Assembly: GCA_011049715.1 (NCBI GenBank)
Contig: DRHF01000001.1
Location: 1 to 48,089, forward strand
Origin: Desulfobacterales bacterium
GTDB lineage: Bacteria; Desulfobacterota; Desulfobacteria; Desulfobacterales; UBA2156
Length of the DNA: 48,089 bases
Direction of reading: 5' to 3'
Numbering within the stretch: position 1 is the stretch's first letter; every line of letters begins with the position of its first letter. Positions 35,694 to 43,628 of this stretch are shown in pieces. Under the pieces are notes generated by a model. The model saw only the letters and a list, made by a program, of their open reading frames with translations, was not told where the DNA came from and made no database searches. The position numbers and the translations under genes were made by a program.

Positions 35694-36581
35694 ATGGATT
35701 TAAGTATTATTATTCAACTGGCTGTTCTGGGTTTGGTCAGAGGCTCCATGTATGCGCTCATGGGCGTCGGCCTTTCCCTGATTTTCGGAATCATGGAAAT
35801 TGTCAATTTTGCCCACGGCGAACTGTTCATGCTCGGCTGCTATATCATGTATTTTGTGGCCGCCATGCTAGGGCTACCGTTCCCGATCGGCATTTTGGCA
35901 TCAGGGATGGGCCTCTTAATTGTGGGCATTTTTCTGGAAAAAAGCCTTATATCCACACTTCGTAAAAAGGCGGGCCGGGACTGGCTGATGGATTCTTTTG
36001 TCCTGACCATCGGGCTCATGGTGATGTTACAGAACCTGGCCCTGATTGTATTCGGGGCTATCCAACGGGGTATCCCCAATCTGGTGCCCGGCCAGATGGT
36101 TATTAAAGAAGTCGTATTTATCTACGATCATCTGGTGATATTGGGCCTGGCATTTTTAACCGTCGGCATCCTTTGGTATTTCGTCAAGTATACCGCTTTA
36201 GGGAAAGCAATCCGGGCCACTTCGCAGCATTCTGAGGCCGCCCAGACCCTGGGCATCGATATCAATCGTATGCACTCCATATCTTTCGGGATTGGAGCTG
36301 CGCTTGCGGGAATTTCCGGCGCCTTGTTGATCACGCTGTTTCCGGCCAATCCCTATGCCGGGATGGCGCCGGTACTCAAAAGCTTTGTTGTGGTTATTTT
36401 AGGGGGCCTGGGAAACATCAAAGGCGCGATTGCCGCAGGAATTTTAGTTGGACTGCTCGAGGCGTTTACCGTGTTTTTTATTTCAGGCGGATGGCAGAAT
36501 GTCATTGTTTTTTCCATCGTCATTATTGCCCTTATCTTTAAGCCGGCCGGACTTTTTGCCCCTGCAGGTGAACGACCATGA
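35694..36581 (+). CDS. livH: Branched-chain-type amino-acid ABC transporter permease (LivH-like)
   Basis: This inner-membrane permease subunit has 295 residues and about eight hydrophobic helices. Seen: the LivH N-terminal pattern LGLVRGSMYALMGVGLSLIFGIMEIVNFAHGE, and later GKAIRATSQHSEAAQTLGID, the loop contacting the ATPase, plus VVILGGLGNIKGAIAAG. It pairs with the LivM-like subunit whose ATG overlaps its stop by four bases. Together with the two ATPases and binding protein the importer is complete. Confidence 0.94.
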   Translation: MDLSIIIQLAVLGLVRGSMYALMGVGLSLIFGIMEIVNFAHGELFMLGCYIMYFVAAMLGLPFPIGILASGMGLLIVGIFLEKSLISTLRKKAGRDWLMDSFVLTIGLMVMLQNLALIVFGAIQRGIPNLVPGQMVIKEVVFIYDHLVILGLAFLTVGILWYFVKYTALGKAIRATSQHSEAAQTLGIDINRMHSISFGIGAALAGISGALLITLFPANPYAGMAPVLKSFVVVILGGLGNIKGAIAAGILVGLLEAFTVFFISGGWQNVIVFSIVIIALIFKPAGLFAPAGERP

Positions 36582-37546
36582 AGCTGCTCGGAAGCCCCGA
36601 AAGGGGAATGACATTGGCCCGCTGGTTTAAAGTCGCTCTGGTTCTGGCTTTCCTCATTTTCATACCCTGGATCCTGCGGGACAACCGGTTTGTCACCACG
36701 GTTTTTATATCCGCGTTGATGTTCGGTCTGTGGGGGGTGATGTATGACCTCCAGATCGGTTACGGCGGGCTGATCAATTTTGGCTTTGCCGGTTTTATCT
36801 GTGCCGGCGCTTATGCATCCGCCCTGGCGGCCCACCACTATGAGATCAATCCCTGGTTTGGCTTGTTCATCGGAGGGGTGGCCTCCGGGCTTTTGGGCTT
36901 TTTTACGGGCGTGGTGACCCTCAGGCTCAAGGGTATCTTTGTGGGTCTGGCCACATGGTTTTTGGCTGAGATAGTGCGTTTGAGCATCTCCAACACCCCC
37001 GGCTATACCCGTGGAATGCTGGGCCTGGCCGTCAAACCGCTGCCCGATATTTTCGGGCTGAACTATTCCCGAGCAGAGCTGTTGCCTTACTATTATCTGC
37101 TGGTGTTGTTGGGTATTGTTATTTTTGGAATCGCTTTCTTAATGGTCAATTCCCGAATCGGCCTTTCCTTCAAAGCGCTTCGAGAAGATCAACTGGCAAC
37201 AGAAACACTCGGCCTCAGTGCTACCAAGTATAAACTGATCAATTTTACCACGGCCTGTTTTTTTACGGGAGTCATCGGTGCTTTTTACGCGCACTACATT
37301 GGCATTTTAACACCGGATTCCACCGAGTTCGGGGTCCCCAGGACCGTAGAAGTGCTCACCGTGGCGTACGTTGGCGGCAGGGGCACCCTATGGGGTTCCA
37401 TTCTGGCCGGTTTTTTGTTGATCGGGTTCCAGGAGTACTTTCGGGAATTTGGTGCATGGCGGCTGGTCATGTATGGTGCGCTTTTGATTACGGTTATGAT
37501 CTATGCCCCCAAAGGGCTGGCGACTTTTAAAAAATATATTTGGTAA
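36578..37546 (+). CDS. livM: Branched-chain-type amino-acid ABC transporter permease (LivM-like)
   Basis: This is the second permease subunit: 322 residues with about nine hydrophobic segments. Seen: FALWG-like FGLWGVMYDLQIGYGGLINFGFAGF near the N-terminus; SFKALREDQLATETLGLSATKYKL, the ATPase-contact loop; and VAYVGGRGTLWGSILAG near the end. It overlaps livH by the ATGA arrangement. It ends 10 bases from the convergent MFS gene, with no terminator visible between them. Confidence 0.94.
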   Translation: MKLLGSPERGMTLARWFKVALVLAFLIFIPWILRDNRFVTTVFISALMFGLWGVMYDLQIGYGGLINFGFAGFICAGAYASALAAHHYEINPWFGLFIGGVASGLLGFFTGVVTLRLKGIFVGLATWFLAEIVRLSISNTPGYTRGMLGLAVKPLPDIFGLNYSRAELLPYYYLLVLLGIVIFGIAFLMVNSRIGLSFKALREDQLATETLGLSATKYKLINFTTACFFTGVIGAFYAHYIGILTPDSTEFGVPRTVEVLTVAYVGGRGTLWGSILAGFLLIGFQEYFREFGAWRLVMYGALLITVMIYAPKGLATFKKYIW

Positions 37547-37556
37547 CAGATACTTT

Positions 37557-38834
37557 TCATCCTTCTGTTTTCTTCTCATTGATAAAAAACGTCAAAACGG
37601 CGCCGGTGAAGGCAACAATACCGAAGGAAAAAAACACAGCTTCGTAAGTCTGAAACAGATCGGCAATTTTTCCGGACAACGGTGTTGCAATAATACCGGC
37701 CATACTCGTAAATGTTGCCAGAAACCCCATGGCTGTTCCTGACAGTTTCCTCGAAAGGAGGTCAGACGGATAGGCGGCCAAAAGGACGTCGGGCACAATG
37801 ATTGTCAACCCCACAACAGATAGCAGCAGCGTGACAATAACGATATCCATCCGGAAGGATAGAAGAAAGGTCGAACAGGAAAGGACGGCCATTCCACATA
37901 GGATCAGTGGTTTTCGTCTTCCACCGAAAATACGATCCGACAAAAACCCGCTCAGCGGAGCGGCAACCAACCCCGGAAGCAGGATGAGAGAAGAAACGGT
38001 GCTGGCCCGGTCAACCGACATCGCATACGACTCCTTGAGGAAAGTGGGGATCCATACAAAGCATCCGAACTGGACGTAGACAAAGAAAAAATAAACGAGT
38101 GCCACCACCCACATCGTACGATTGGACAAAACCACAGCAAGTCGTGATCTTGTATCATTATTAAGTTGTTGTTCCAGACCGACTTCATCTTCAAAATCTG
38201 AAAGTCCCTTCTCGCTTGGATTATCCTTAACTAAAATCCAGAAGGTCAATGCAACCCCGGCCATCATCAGGGGAGGAATCATAAATGAAGTGCGCCATCC
38301 CAGATGATCACCCAGATATCCGGAAAGCCTGATACCCAAACTACTGCCGGCCGTCAGACAGGTTGCAAACAGACCGATGGCCGTTCCTCGTTTTGATTTG
38401 GGAAACCAGCTCACAACCAGTTTTACCGCTGAAGTCCACCCTGCGGCCTGCCCCATACCGTTTATCAGTTGCGCAATGGATAAAATCGTATAGCTCGATC
38501 CCCGGCTGAAAATAAGATTTCCGAATATGGAAACCAGCGCCCCGACCGTAAGTACTTTGCGGGGTCCAAAACGATCACTCAGATAACCTGCCGGCAGTTG
38601 AAAAATAGTGTAGGCTAGAAAAAAGAACGACATCAGTCCGCCGGCCTGGGCATTTGAAATCTCAAGTTCGGACCGTAAAAGGGGGATCACAGATGAAAAA
38701 TTAAATCGGCTGATATAATACATTCCATAGAGAAGCCACGTCATAAACAGAATTAAGTTGGCTGATGACCCGACGGTACGATGTCTCAAAAGGTTCACCT
38801 TTTTTTTGGGTGGTTTTGTTCCGGAACCTAACAA
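37557..38834 (-). CDS. Major facilitator superfamily transporter
   Basis: This 425-residue inner-membrane secondary transporter has about 12 hydrophobic helices. Seen: the MFS motif A-like GYLSDRFGPRKVL after the second helix, SFFFLAYTIFQLPAG before it, a second GFLSDRIFGGRRKPL in the symmetric position, and a central charged loop (DNPSEKGLSDFEDE). The pattern is typical of anion/organophosphate or sugar-acid type MFS proteins, but the substrate is unknown. The start is a TTG without a visible ribosome binding site, so a slightly internal start is possible. It sits between the ABC importer and the hydroxyproline cluster and may carry a related substrate or waste product. Confidence 0.85.
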   Translation of the reverse strand: MLGSGTKPPKKKVNLLRHRTVGSSANLILFMTWLLYGMYYISRFNFSSVIPLLRSELEISNAQAGGLMSFFFLAYTIFQLPAGYLSDRFGPRKVLTVGALVSIFGNLIFSRGSSYTILSIAQLINGMGQAAGWTSAVKLVVSWFPKSKRGTAIGLFATCLTAGSSLGIRLSGYLGDHLGWRTSFMIPPLMMAGVALTFWILVKDNPSEKGLSDFEDEVGLEQQLNNDTRSRLAVVLSNRTMWVVALVYFFFVYVQFGCFVWIPTFLKESYAMSVDRASTVSSLILLPGLVAAPLSGFLSDRIFGGRRKPLILCGMAVLSCSTFLLSFRMDIVIVTLLLSVVGLTIIVPDVLLAAYPSDLLSRKLSGTAMGFLATFTSMAGIIATPLSGKIADLFQTYEAVFFSFGIVAFTGAVLTFFINEKKTEG

Positions 38835-38949
38835 ATTGAGAGGAAATGCGTCAATTATAAATTGAAGTTCCTTTTCTCCTCCGACGGACTGCCGGGTTCT
38901 TCAAAAATGGTTCTCTTTCTTATCGACAAAATTTGACAAACATATTATC

Positions 38950-38973
38950 CTAATCGAGTCAAAACTCGATTAG
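38950..38973. promoter_or_regulatory. Perfect 10-bp inverted repeat in the MFS/OCD intergenic region
   Basis: CTAATCGAGT and ACTCGATTAG flank a four-base CAAA spacer. It lies in the 386-base region between the MFS gene and the plus-strand hydroxyproline cluster, just after a TTGACA at 38933-38938. It could be an operator for a dimeric regulator or an RNA hairpin; it has no T-run, so it is not a typical terminator. Confidence 0.5.
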
Positions 38974-38985
38974 ATGTTAATCGGT

Positions 38986-39006
38986 ATCAGTTATCAGTTA
39001 TCAGTT
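38986..39006. repeat. Three tandem copies of ATCAGTT
   Basis: The heptamer ATCAGTT is repeated three times without interruption, and the next bases (ATTGGTT) look like a decayed fourth copy. The rest of the stretch up to the ATG at 39221 is AT-rich and shows no gene. It may be a simple repeat or part of a dispersed intergenic repeat. Confidence 0.8.
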
Positions 39007-39220
39007 ATTGGTTTTGGCAAAATTTAAATCAAAACCGTATCTCATCTATACAAGAAATAGAGTTTAGTGAAAGGGGTTAAAGCAAATAACCATTAACATT
39101 TAACTCATAACTCCCCGGTTGAGCCTTTTTTCGCTCAATTGGGGTATTACATACATGCTTATTTTGAAAAACATTTTACCTGACATCTTTTTTGCAAAAT
39201 GGCTCAAAACAGGGGGAACC

Positions 39221-40204
39221 ATGGAAAGAATGGAAATACTCTATCTTAGCCAAAAAGAGGTGGCCTCGTTTGGAATCCCCATGGCGGAAATCGTTACCGC
39301 CGTAGAAAAAGGATTCATTGAATTGGGAAACGGGCGTGTAGAAATGCCGCCCAAACCGGGGATACATCCGGGTACAGATGAAAACAATTTTATCCACGCC
39401 ATGCCGGCTTATATCCCTTCCCTCGCCTCGGCCGGTGTTAAATGGGTCAGCGGATATCCACCCAATCAGGCCAAAGGACTCCCTTACATTACCGGGCTTC
39501 TAATTCTCAACGATCCTGAAACCGGCATACCAAAGGCAGTAATGGACTGTACCTGGATTACAGCCATGCGAACAGGCGCTGCTTCTGCTGTTTCCGCCAA
39601 ATATCTGGCAAGACCGGAATCCTCCAAAATCGGCATTTTGGCCTGCGGTATGCAGGGACATACAAATCTGGAAGCAATGAATGTAGTCTTTCCGTTGAAA
39701 AAAGTAATGGCCTACGATGTCAGCACTCACCAGGCGAAACACCTGGCTGATTTTGCCGATAAGACCTTAGGACTCGAAGTGGAAATTGTTCATGACCCCC
39801 GTCTTGCTGTCAGCGGGTGTGACATTGTTGTGACCTCCGGCCCGATTCTTAAAACACCCCATGAAACCATCCGCGCCGGTTGGGTGGACGAAGGCGCCTT
39901 TGCTTCCCTGGTTGATTTTGATTCTTACTGGTCTCGAAATGCTTTGAAGCAAGTAGACAAGTGGACCACGGACCATCTTGAGCAGTATGACAATTTTAAA
40001 ATAAAGGGAGGCTATTTCCAAAACTGTCCGGAGGTCTATGCTGAATTGGGCGAAATGGTAACCGGAAAAAAGCCTGCCAGAGAAAGAGAGGAAGAAAGAA
40101 CATTTGCCGTTAATTTGGGCCTTGCCATGGAAGATATGGCTGTCGCACCGTTGGTTCTTCAACGTGCAATTGAATTGAACATCGGAACACGGCTGCCGCT
40201 TTGA
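39221..40204 (+). CDS. Ornithine cyclodeaminase / pyrroline-carboxylate reductase family protein (copy 2)
   Basis: This is a second OCD/mu-crystallin superfamily enzyme, 327 residues from ATG 39221, which has AGGGGG four bases upstream. The frame is open to 39119, but those residues do not resemble the family. Seen: GVKWVSGYP with the substrate Lys, TWITAMRTGAASAVSAKYLA, the cofactor loop ILACGMQGHTNLEAM, and a variable C-terminal half. The cofactor loop reads CGMQG rather than GAGxQ as in copy 1, so cofactor or substrate may differ. It is 31 bases upstream of the epimerase gene and heads the hydroxyproline operon. A role as delta1-pyrroline-2-carboxylate (or 4-hydroxy) reductase is plausible; ornithine cyclodeaminase is the alternative. 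Confidence 0.85.
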   Translation: MERMEILYLSQKEVASFGIPMAEIVTAVEKGFIELGNGRVEMPPKPGIHPGTDENNFIHAMPAYIPSLASAGVKWVSGYPPNQAKGLPYITGLLILNDPETGIPKAVMDCTWITAMRTGAASAVSAKYLARPESSKIGILACGMQGHTNLEAMNVVFPLKKVMAYDVSTHQAKHLADFADKTLGLEVEIVHDPRLAVSGCDIVVTSGPILKTPHETIRAGWVDEGAFASLVDFDSYWSRNALKQVDKWTTDHLEQYDNFKIKGGYFQNCPEVYAELGEMVTGKKPAREREEERTFAVNLGLAMEDMAVAPLVLQRAIELNIGTRLPL

Positions 40205-40235
40205 GCCAACTTGTAAACTATGGAGGTGTTTCACC

Positions 40236-41243
40236 ATGAGGATTGGTCGAGTCTTTTCAGCCATCGACACACACACTGGGGGTGAGCCGACCCGCACGAT
40301 TATCGGCGGGATTCCATACATTCCCGGCAAAACCATTGTGGATAAAATGACCCATTTGAAGGAGGAGATGGACTGGGTGCGGACCGCCCTGATGTTCGAG
40401 CCCCGGGGCCACAGTGTCATGTCGGGTGTCATCCTGACCGAACCCACCCGTCCGGAGGCTGACATCGGCGTCATTTTTATTGAAACCGGCGGTTATTTAC
40501 CGATGTGCGGACACGACACCATCGGTGTCAGCACCGTTCTTGTGGAAACCGGTATGGTAAAAGTGGAGGAGCCGGTGACCCGTATTACACTCGATACCCC
40601 GGCTGGATTGACCCGCGTGAAGGTCGATGTGGAAAACGGGGTCGCCAAAAGCGTCACGTTCAGAAACATCCCTTCCTTTGTGTTTGCAGCGGATGTGATT
40701 GTTGATATTCCGAAATTCGGACCGACAAAAATGGATGTATCCTATGGCGGGAATGTCTACGCCATCCTCCCCGCTGATTCTTTAGGCATGGAAATCCGCC
40801 CTGAAAACGCAAGTGATATCATTTCAAAGGGAAAATTGGTAAGGGATGCTGTAAACGCCCAGGTGAAGATCCAGCATCCTGAAAAGGATTTTATTGACAG
40901 CTGCACCCATGTGGAATTTTACGGCCGTCCGACCACCGCGGGCGCACATGTCAAAAATGCGGTTTTCTTTGCCGACGGCGGTATTGATCGGTCCCCCTGC
41001 GGTACAGGAACGTCTGCCAAAGTTGCAACATTATATGCGAAGGGCGAACTACAGTTGAATGAGGAGTTCGTCCACGAAAGCATTATCGGAAGTATTTTCA
41101 GGGCTAAAGCGGTTGAGGAGACCAAAGTGGGTCAATATGATGCCATTATTCCGGAAGTCAGCGGGAGGGCCCACATAACCGGGATCAATCAATTGCTCAT
41201 CGATCCGGATGATCCCCATCGGAACGGGTTTCTGTTGAGTTGA
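40236..41243 (+). CDS. 4-hydroxyproline 2-epimerase / proline racemase family protein
   Basis: This enzyme inverts the alpha-carbon of trans-4-hydroxy-L-proline to cis-4-hydroxy-D-proline, or racemises proline. Seen: 335 residues; IDTHTGGEPTR at the N-terminus; and both catalytic cysteines, Cys91 in PMCGHDTIG and Cys255 in DRSPCGTGTSA. The two-Cys pair indicates a racemase/epimerase and argues against trans-3-hydroxyproline dehydratase, in which one Cys is replaced by Thr. GGAGGTG lies upstream of the ATG. The following DapA-type and dehydrogenase genes make hydroxyproline the best substrate. Epimerisation of hydroxyproline betaine is a further option given the MttB-like gene. Confidence 0.9.
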   Translation: MRIGRVFSAIDTHTGGEPTRTIIGGIPYIPGKTIVDKMTHLKEEMDWVRTALMFEPRGHSVMSGVILTEPTRPEADIGVIFIETGGYLPMCGHDTIGVSTVLVETGMVKVEEPVTRITLDTPAGLTRVKVDVENGVAKSVTFRNIPSFVFAADVIVDIPKFGPTKMDVSYGGNVYAILPADSLGMEIRPENASDIISKGKLVRDAVNAQVKIQHPEKDFIDSCTHVEFYGRPTTAGAHVKNAVFFADGGIDRSPCGTGTSAKVATLYAKGELQLNEEFVHESIIGSIFRAKAVEETKVGQYDAIIPEVSGRAHITGINQLLIDPDDPHRNGFLLS

Positions 41244-41266
41244 GTTAACGAAAGGAGAAAATTTCA

Positions 41267-42148
41267 ATGGGAAAATTGACCGGCACTTTTACGGTGATGG
41301 TGACCCCTTTCACCGAAGATGATGAGTTGGACGAAACAGGTTTTCGGAAAAATATCGACTGGTATATTGAGAAAGGGATCCACGGGGTGATCTGTTTGGG
41401 AAGCACCGGCGAATTTGCCAACCTGTCCCTTGAAGAACGCAAAAGGGTAATTGATGTCACAGCAGACCAGGTCAACGGTCGCATCCCGATGATCGCAGGC
41501 GCCGCTGCCAACACGACCCGCGAATCAATTGAAATGACAAAATACGCTGAAAACGCCGGAGCCGATGCGGTTTTGATTGTAGCCCCTTTTTACGGTTTGC
41601 CGACCCAGGAAGACCTCTATGATCATTATCGGTCCATTGCCGAAAATACGGCAATTTCCATTATGGTTTACAATAATCCCGGATTTTCAGGTGTTGACAT
41701 GTTACCGCCCCTCATTGAAAGGCTCGCCGCGATCGACAACATTCAATACATCAAAGAGAGCACCGGCGACATCAAAAGAGTTCATGAAATTATACAGCGT
41801 TGCGGCGACCGAATCGATATATGGTGTGGCTGGGATGATCTGGCCTTTGAATGCTTTGTTCTGGGCTGCAGCGGCTGGGTGGCGCCGGTGGCGAATTTTA
41901 TGCCACGGGAATCCGCCCTGCTTTTCACGCTGGTACAGGATAAAGAGTATGAAAAAGCCAGATCGCTTTTCTTCCGGATGTTTCCCTTGTTAAACTACCT
42001 GGAAGCCGGTCAACTCCTTTCAAAGGTGAAAGAGGCGATGAACATCATCGGTAAAGCCGGCGGAAAACCTCGAAAACCATTTCTTCCGATCGATGAAGCG
42101 CAAAAAGCCGAATTGCGAAAGATGCTAAAAAAGGCAGGAGCAATTTAA
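41267..42148 (+). CDS. DapA-family lyase, probable 1-pyrroline-4-hydroxy-2-carboxylate deaminase
   Basis: This class I aldolase-fold enzyme has 293 residues. Seen: LGSTGEFANLSLEER, the Schiff-base Lys163 in YIKESTGD, the catalytic Tyr135 in VYNNP, and AAANTTRESIEMTKYAENAGAD. In hydroxyproline degradation the family member deaminates delta1-pyrroline-4-hydroxy-2-carboxylate to 2-oxoglutarate semialdehyde. Its place between the epimerase and the dehydrogenase genes supports this over dihydrodipicolinate synthase. It follows the epimerase by 23 bases with AAAGGAGAA upstream, and precedes the FAD gene by five. Confidence 0.85.
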   Translation: MGKLTGTFTVMVTPFTEDDELDETGFRKNIDWYIEKGIHGVICLGSTGEFANLSLEERKRVIDVTADQVNGRIPMIAGAAANTTRESIEMTKYAENAGADAVLIVAPFYGLPTQEDLYDHYRSIAENTAISIMVYNNPGFSGVDMLPPLIERLAAIDNIQYIKESTGDIKRVHEIIQRCGDRIDIWCGWDDLAFECFVLGCSGWVAPVANFMPRESALLFTLVQDKEYEKARSLFFRMFPLLNYLEAGQLLSKVKEAMNIIGKAGGKPRKPFLPIDEAQKAELRKMLKKAGAI

Positions 42149-42153
42149 ATTAA

Positions 42154-43332
42154 ATGAATACAAGTGCGGATGTGGTTGTCATCGGCGGTGGTGTAGTCGG
42201 GACAGCCGTTACCTACTTTCTGGCCCGCAATCATGTGGACGTTCTTCTGGTAGATAAGGGAGCGATTGCCGGCGGCACTTCTGGTCGGTGTGAAGGAAAT
42301 GTCCTGTTAGTAGATAAGATGCCGGGGTTTGACTGTCAATTGACCAAGCTCAGTCAAAACCTTTTCCCGGAAATTTCTGAGGAACTCGACTACCCGATCG
42401 AATGGACCCAAAAGGGAAGCCTGCTGGCCATAGAGAATGAAGCTGAAATGGAAGTCGCCGTCGATTTCTGTCAGAAACTGGCCGGTGAAGGGGTGCCGGT
42501 CAGAATTTTAGACAGACATGAGGTGCATGATGACGCACCCATGCTGGCTGATGACGTGATCGGCGGTATGGAATGTGACAGCGACGGTCTTTTAAACCCC
42601 ATGGCGTTGGCCCAGGGGCTCACTCACGGCGCGAAAAAGGCCGGGGCAAAGGTTCAGAGTTTTTCCCCTGTGGTTGATATCGGTTTGGATCCCAATGGCC
42701 GCATCGAAAAGGTTGTCACCGAAACAGGGGAGATCCTGACCCGGCAGGTGGTGAATGCAGCAGGTATCTGGGCTCCTGAAATCGGAAAACAAGTCGGTTT
42801 GGAAATTCCAATCACACCCCGGCAGGGGCAGCTCCTCGTGGCCGAGCGGACGTTCCCGGTGGCAAGAAGAAAAGTGATGGAATTCGGCTACATGATGGCT
42901 AAGTTTGAAAGCAGCGATTACAAACGAGATGTAACGCCGGAGATGGAAGCATACGGCGTTGCGTTGGTATTTGAACCGACCCGGGCCGGAAACTTTATCA
43001 TCGGCAGCAGCCGGCGTTTTGTCGGCATGGACACCACCTGTCACATCGATGTTCTCCGCGCCATAGCCAAACGAGCGATTCGATTTTTCCCAGTGATCAA
43101 ACAAATTAAATTTATTAGAAGTTATGCCGGGCTACGACCGTATACACCGGATCATTTCCCGATCATTTCCACAACCGATATCCCCGGGTTTTATGTGGCT
43201 GCGGGTCATGAAGGTGATGGGATCGGCCTTTCTTTGATCACTGGAAAACTGATCGCCCAAATGATCTGCGAAGAACCGTTGGCAATCTCAGTCGATCCCT
43301 TAAAACTGAGCCGGTTTAAAGACAAACAATAA
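42154..43332 (+). CDS. FAD-dependent oxidoreductase, probable catalytic subunit of D-hydroxyproline dehydrogenase
   Basis: This 392-residue DAO-family flavoenzyme has the N-terminal FAD loop VVIGGGVVGTAVTYFLARN, a substrate region with GTSGRCEGN, and a C-terminal RSYAGLRPYTPDHFPIIS plus AAGHEGDGIGLS that closes the FAD site. It is followed directly by genes for a 2Fe-2S protein and a second flavoprotein. That three-part set matches heteromeric cis-4-hydroxy-D-proline dehydrogenases (LhpB/E/F or HypO type), which oxidise the D-epimer to the pyrroline. Sarcosine, octopine or D-proline dehydrogenase are alternatives in the same family; the epimerase and deaminase neighbours favour hydroxyproline. 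Confidence 0.88.
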   Translation: MNTSADVVVIGGGVVGTAVTYFLARNHVDVLLVDKGAIAGGTSGRCEGNVLLVDKMPGFDCQLTKLSQNLFPEISEELDYPIEWTQKGSLLAIENEAEMEVAVDFCQKLAGEGVPVRILDRHEVHDDAPMLADDVIGGMECDSDGLLNPMALAQGLTHGAKKAGAKVQSFSPVVDIGLDPNGRIEKVVTETGEILTRQVVNAAGIWAPEIGKQVGLEIPITPRQGQLLVAERTFPVARRKVMEFGYMMAKFESSDYKRDVTPEMEAYGVALVFEPTRAGNFIIGSSRRFVGMDTTCHIDVLRAIAKRAIRFFPVIKQIKFIRSYAGLRPYTPDHFPIISTTDIPGFYVAAGHEGDGIGLSLITGKLIAQMICEEPLAISVDPLKLSRFKDKQ

Positions 43333-43340
43333 GGATATAG

Positions 43341-43628
43341 ATGGATCCGGGCGATAAATTCGAAATTAAAATTGACGGCGCCCGTATCGCGGCCCGAAAA
43401 GGCCAGACAATTGCCGAAGCACTCCTGGCGAGTGGGCTTAGAGTTTTTCGAAGGACAAAACAGAATGCCCCCAGGGGAGTCTACTGCGGAATCGGAATCT
43501 GCTTTGAGTGCCGGATGATCGTAAACGGCATCCCCAACGTCCGCACCTGTATGACCCTGGCCGAACCCGGATGCGAAATTACCACCCAACATGATGCGGC
43601 GATAGAGTGGACAAATGAATGCATTTGA
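43341..43628 (+). CDS. [2Fe-2S]-binding subunit of the D-hydroxyproline dehydrogenase complex
   Basis: This 95-residue ferredoxin-like protein has Cys49, Cys54, Cys57 and Cys70 in the plant-type spacing C-x4-C-x2-C-x12-C (VYCGIGICFECR and VRTC). Small proteins of this kind form the iron-sulfur part of hydroxyproline, octopine or sarcosine dehydrogenases and pass electrons between the two flavoproteins. It lies eight bases after the FAD gene, with AAGGATA upstream, and its 3' end overlaps the next gene by 14 bases. The three subunits should be made together. Confidence 0.92.
   Translation: MDPGDKFEIKIDGARIAARKGQTIAEALLASGLRVFRRTKQNAPRGVYCGIGICFECRMIVNGIPNVRTCMTLAEPGCEITTQHDAAIEWTNECI

Noticed and set aside
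38986-39006. CRISPR-like array
   Set aside because: The three seven-base units are contiguous with no spacers, and no cas gene is present in the window.
40236-41243. trans-3-hydroxyproline dehydratase for the proline racemase family gene
   Set aside because: Both catalytic positions are Cys (91 and 255), whereas the dehydratase has Thr at one of them.
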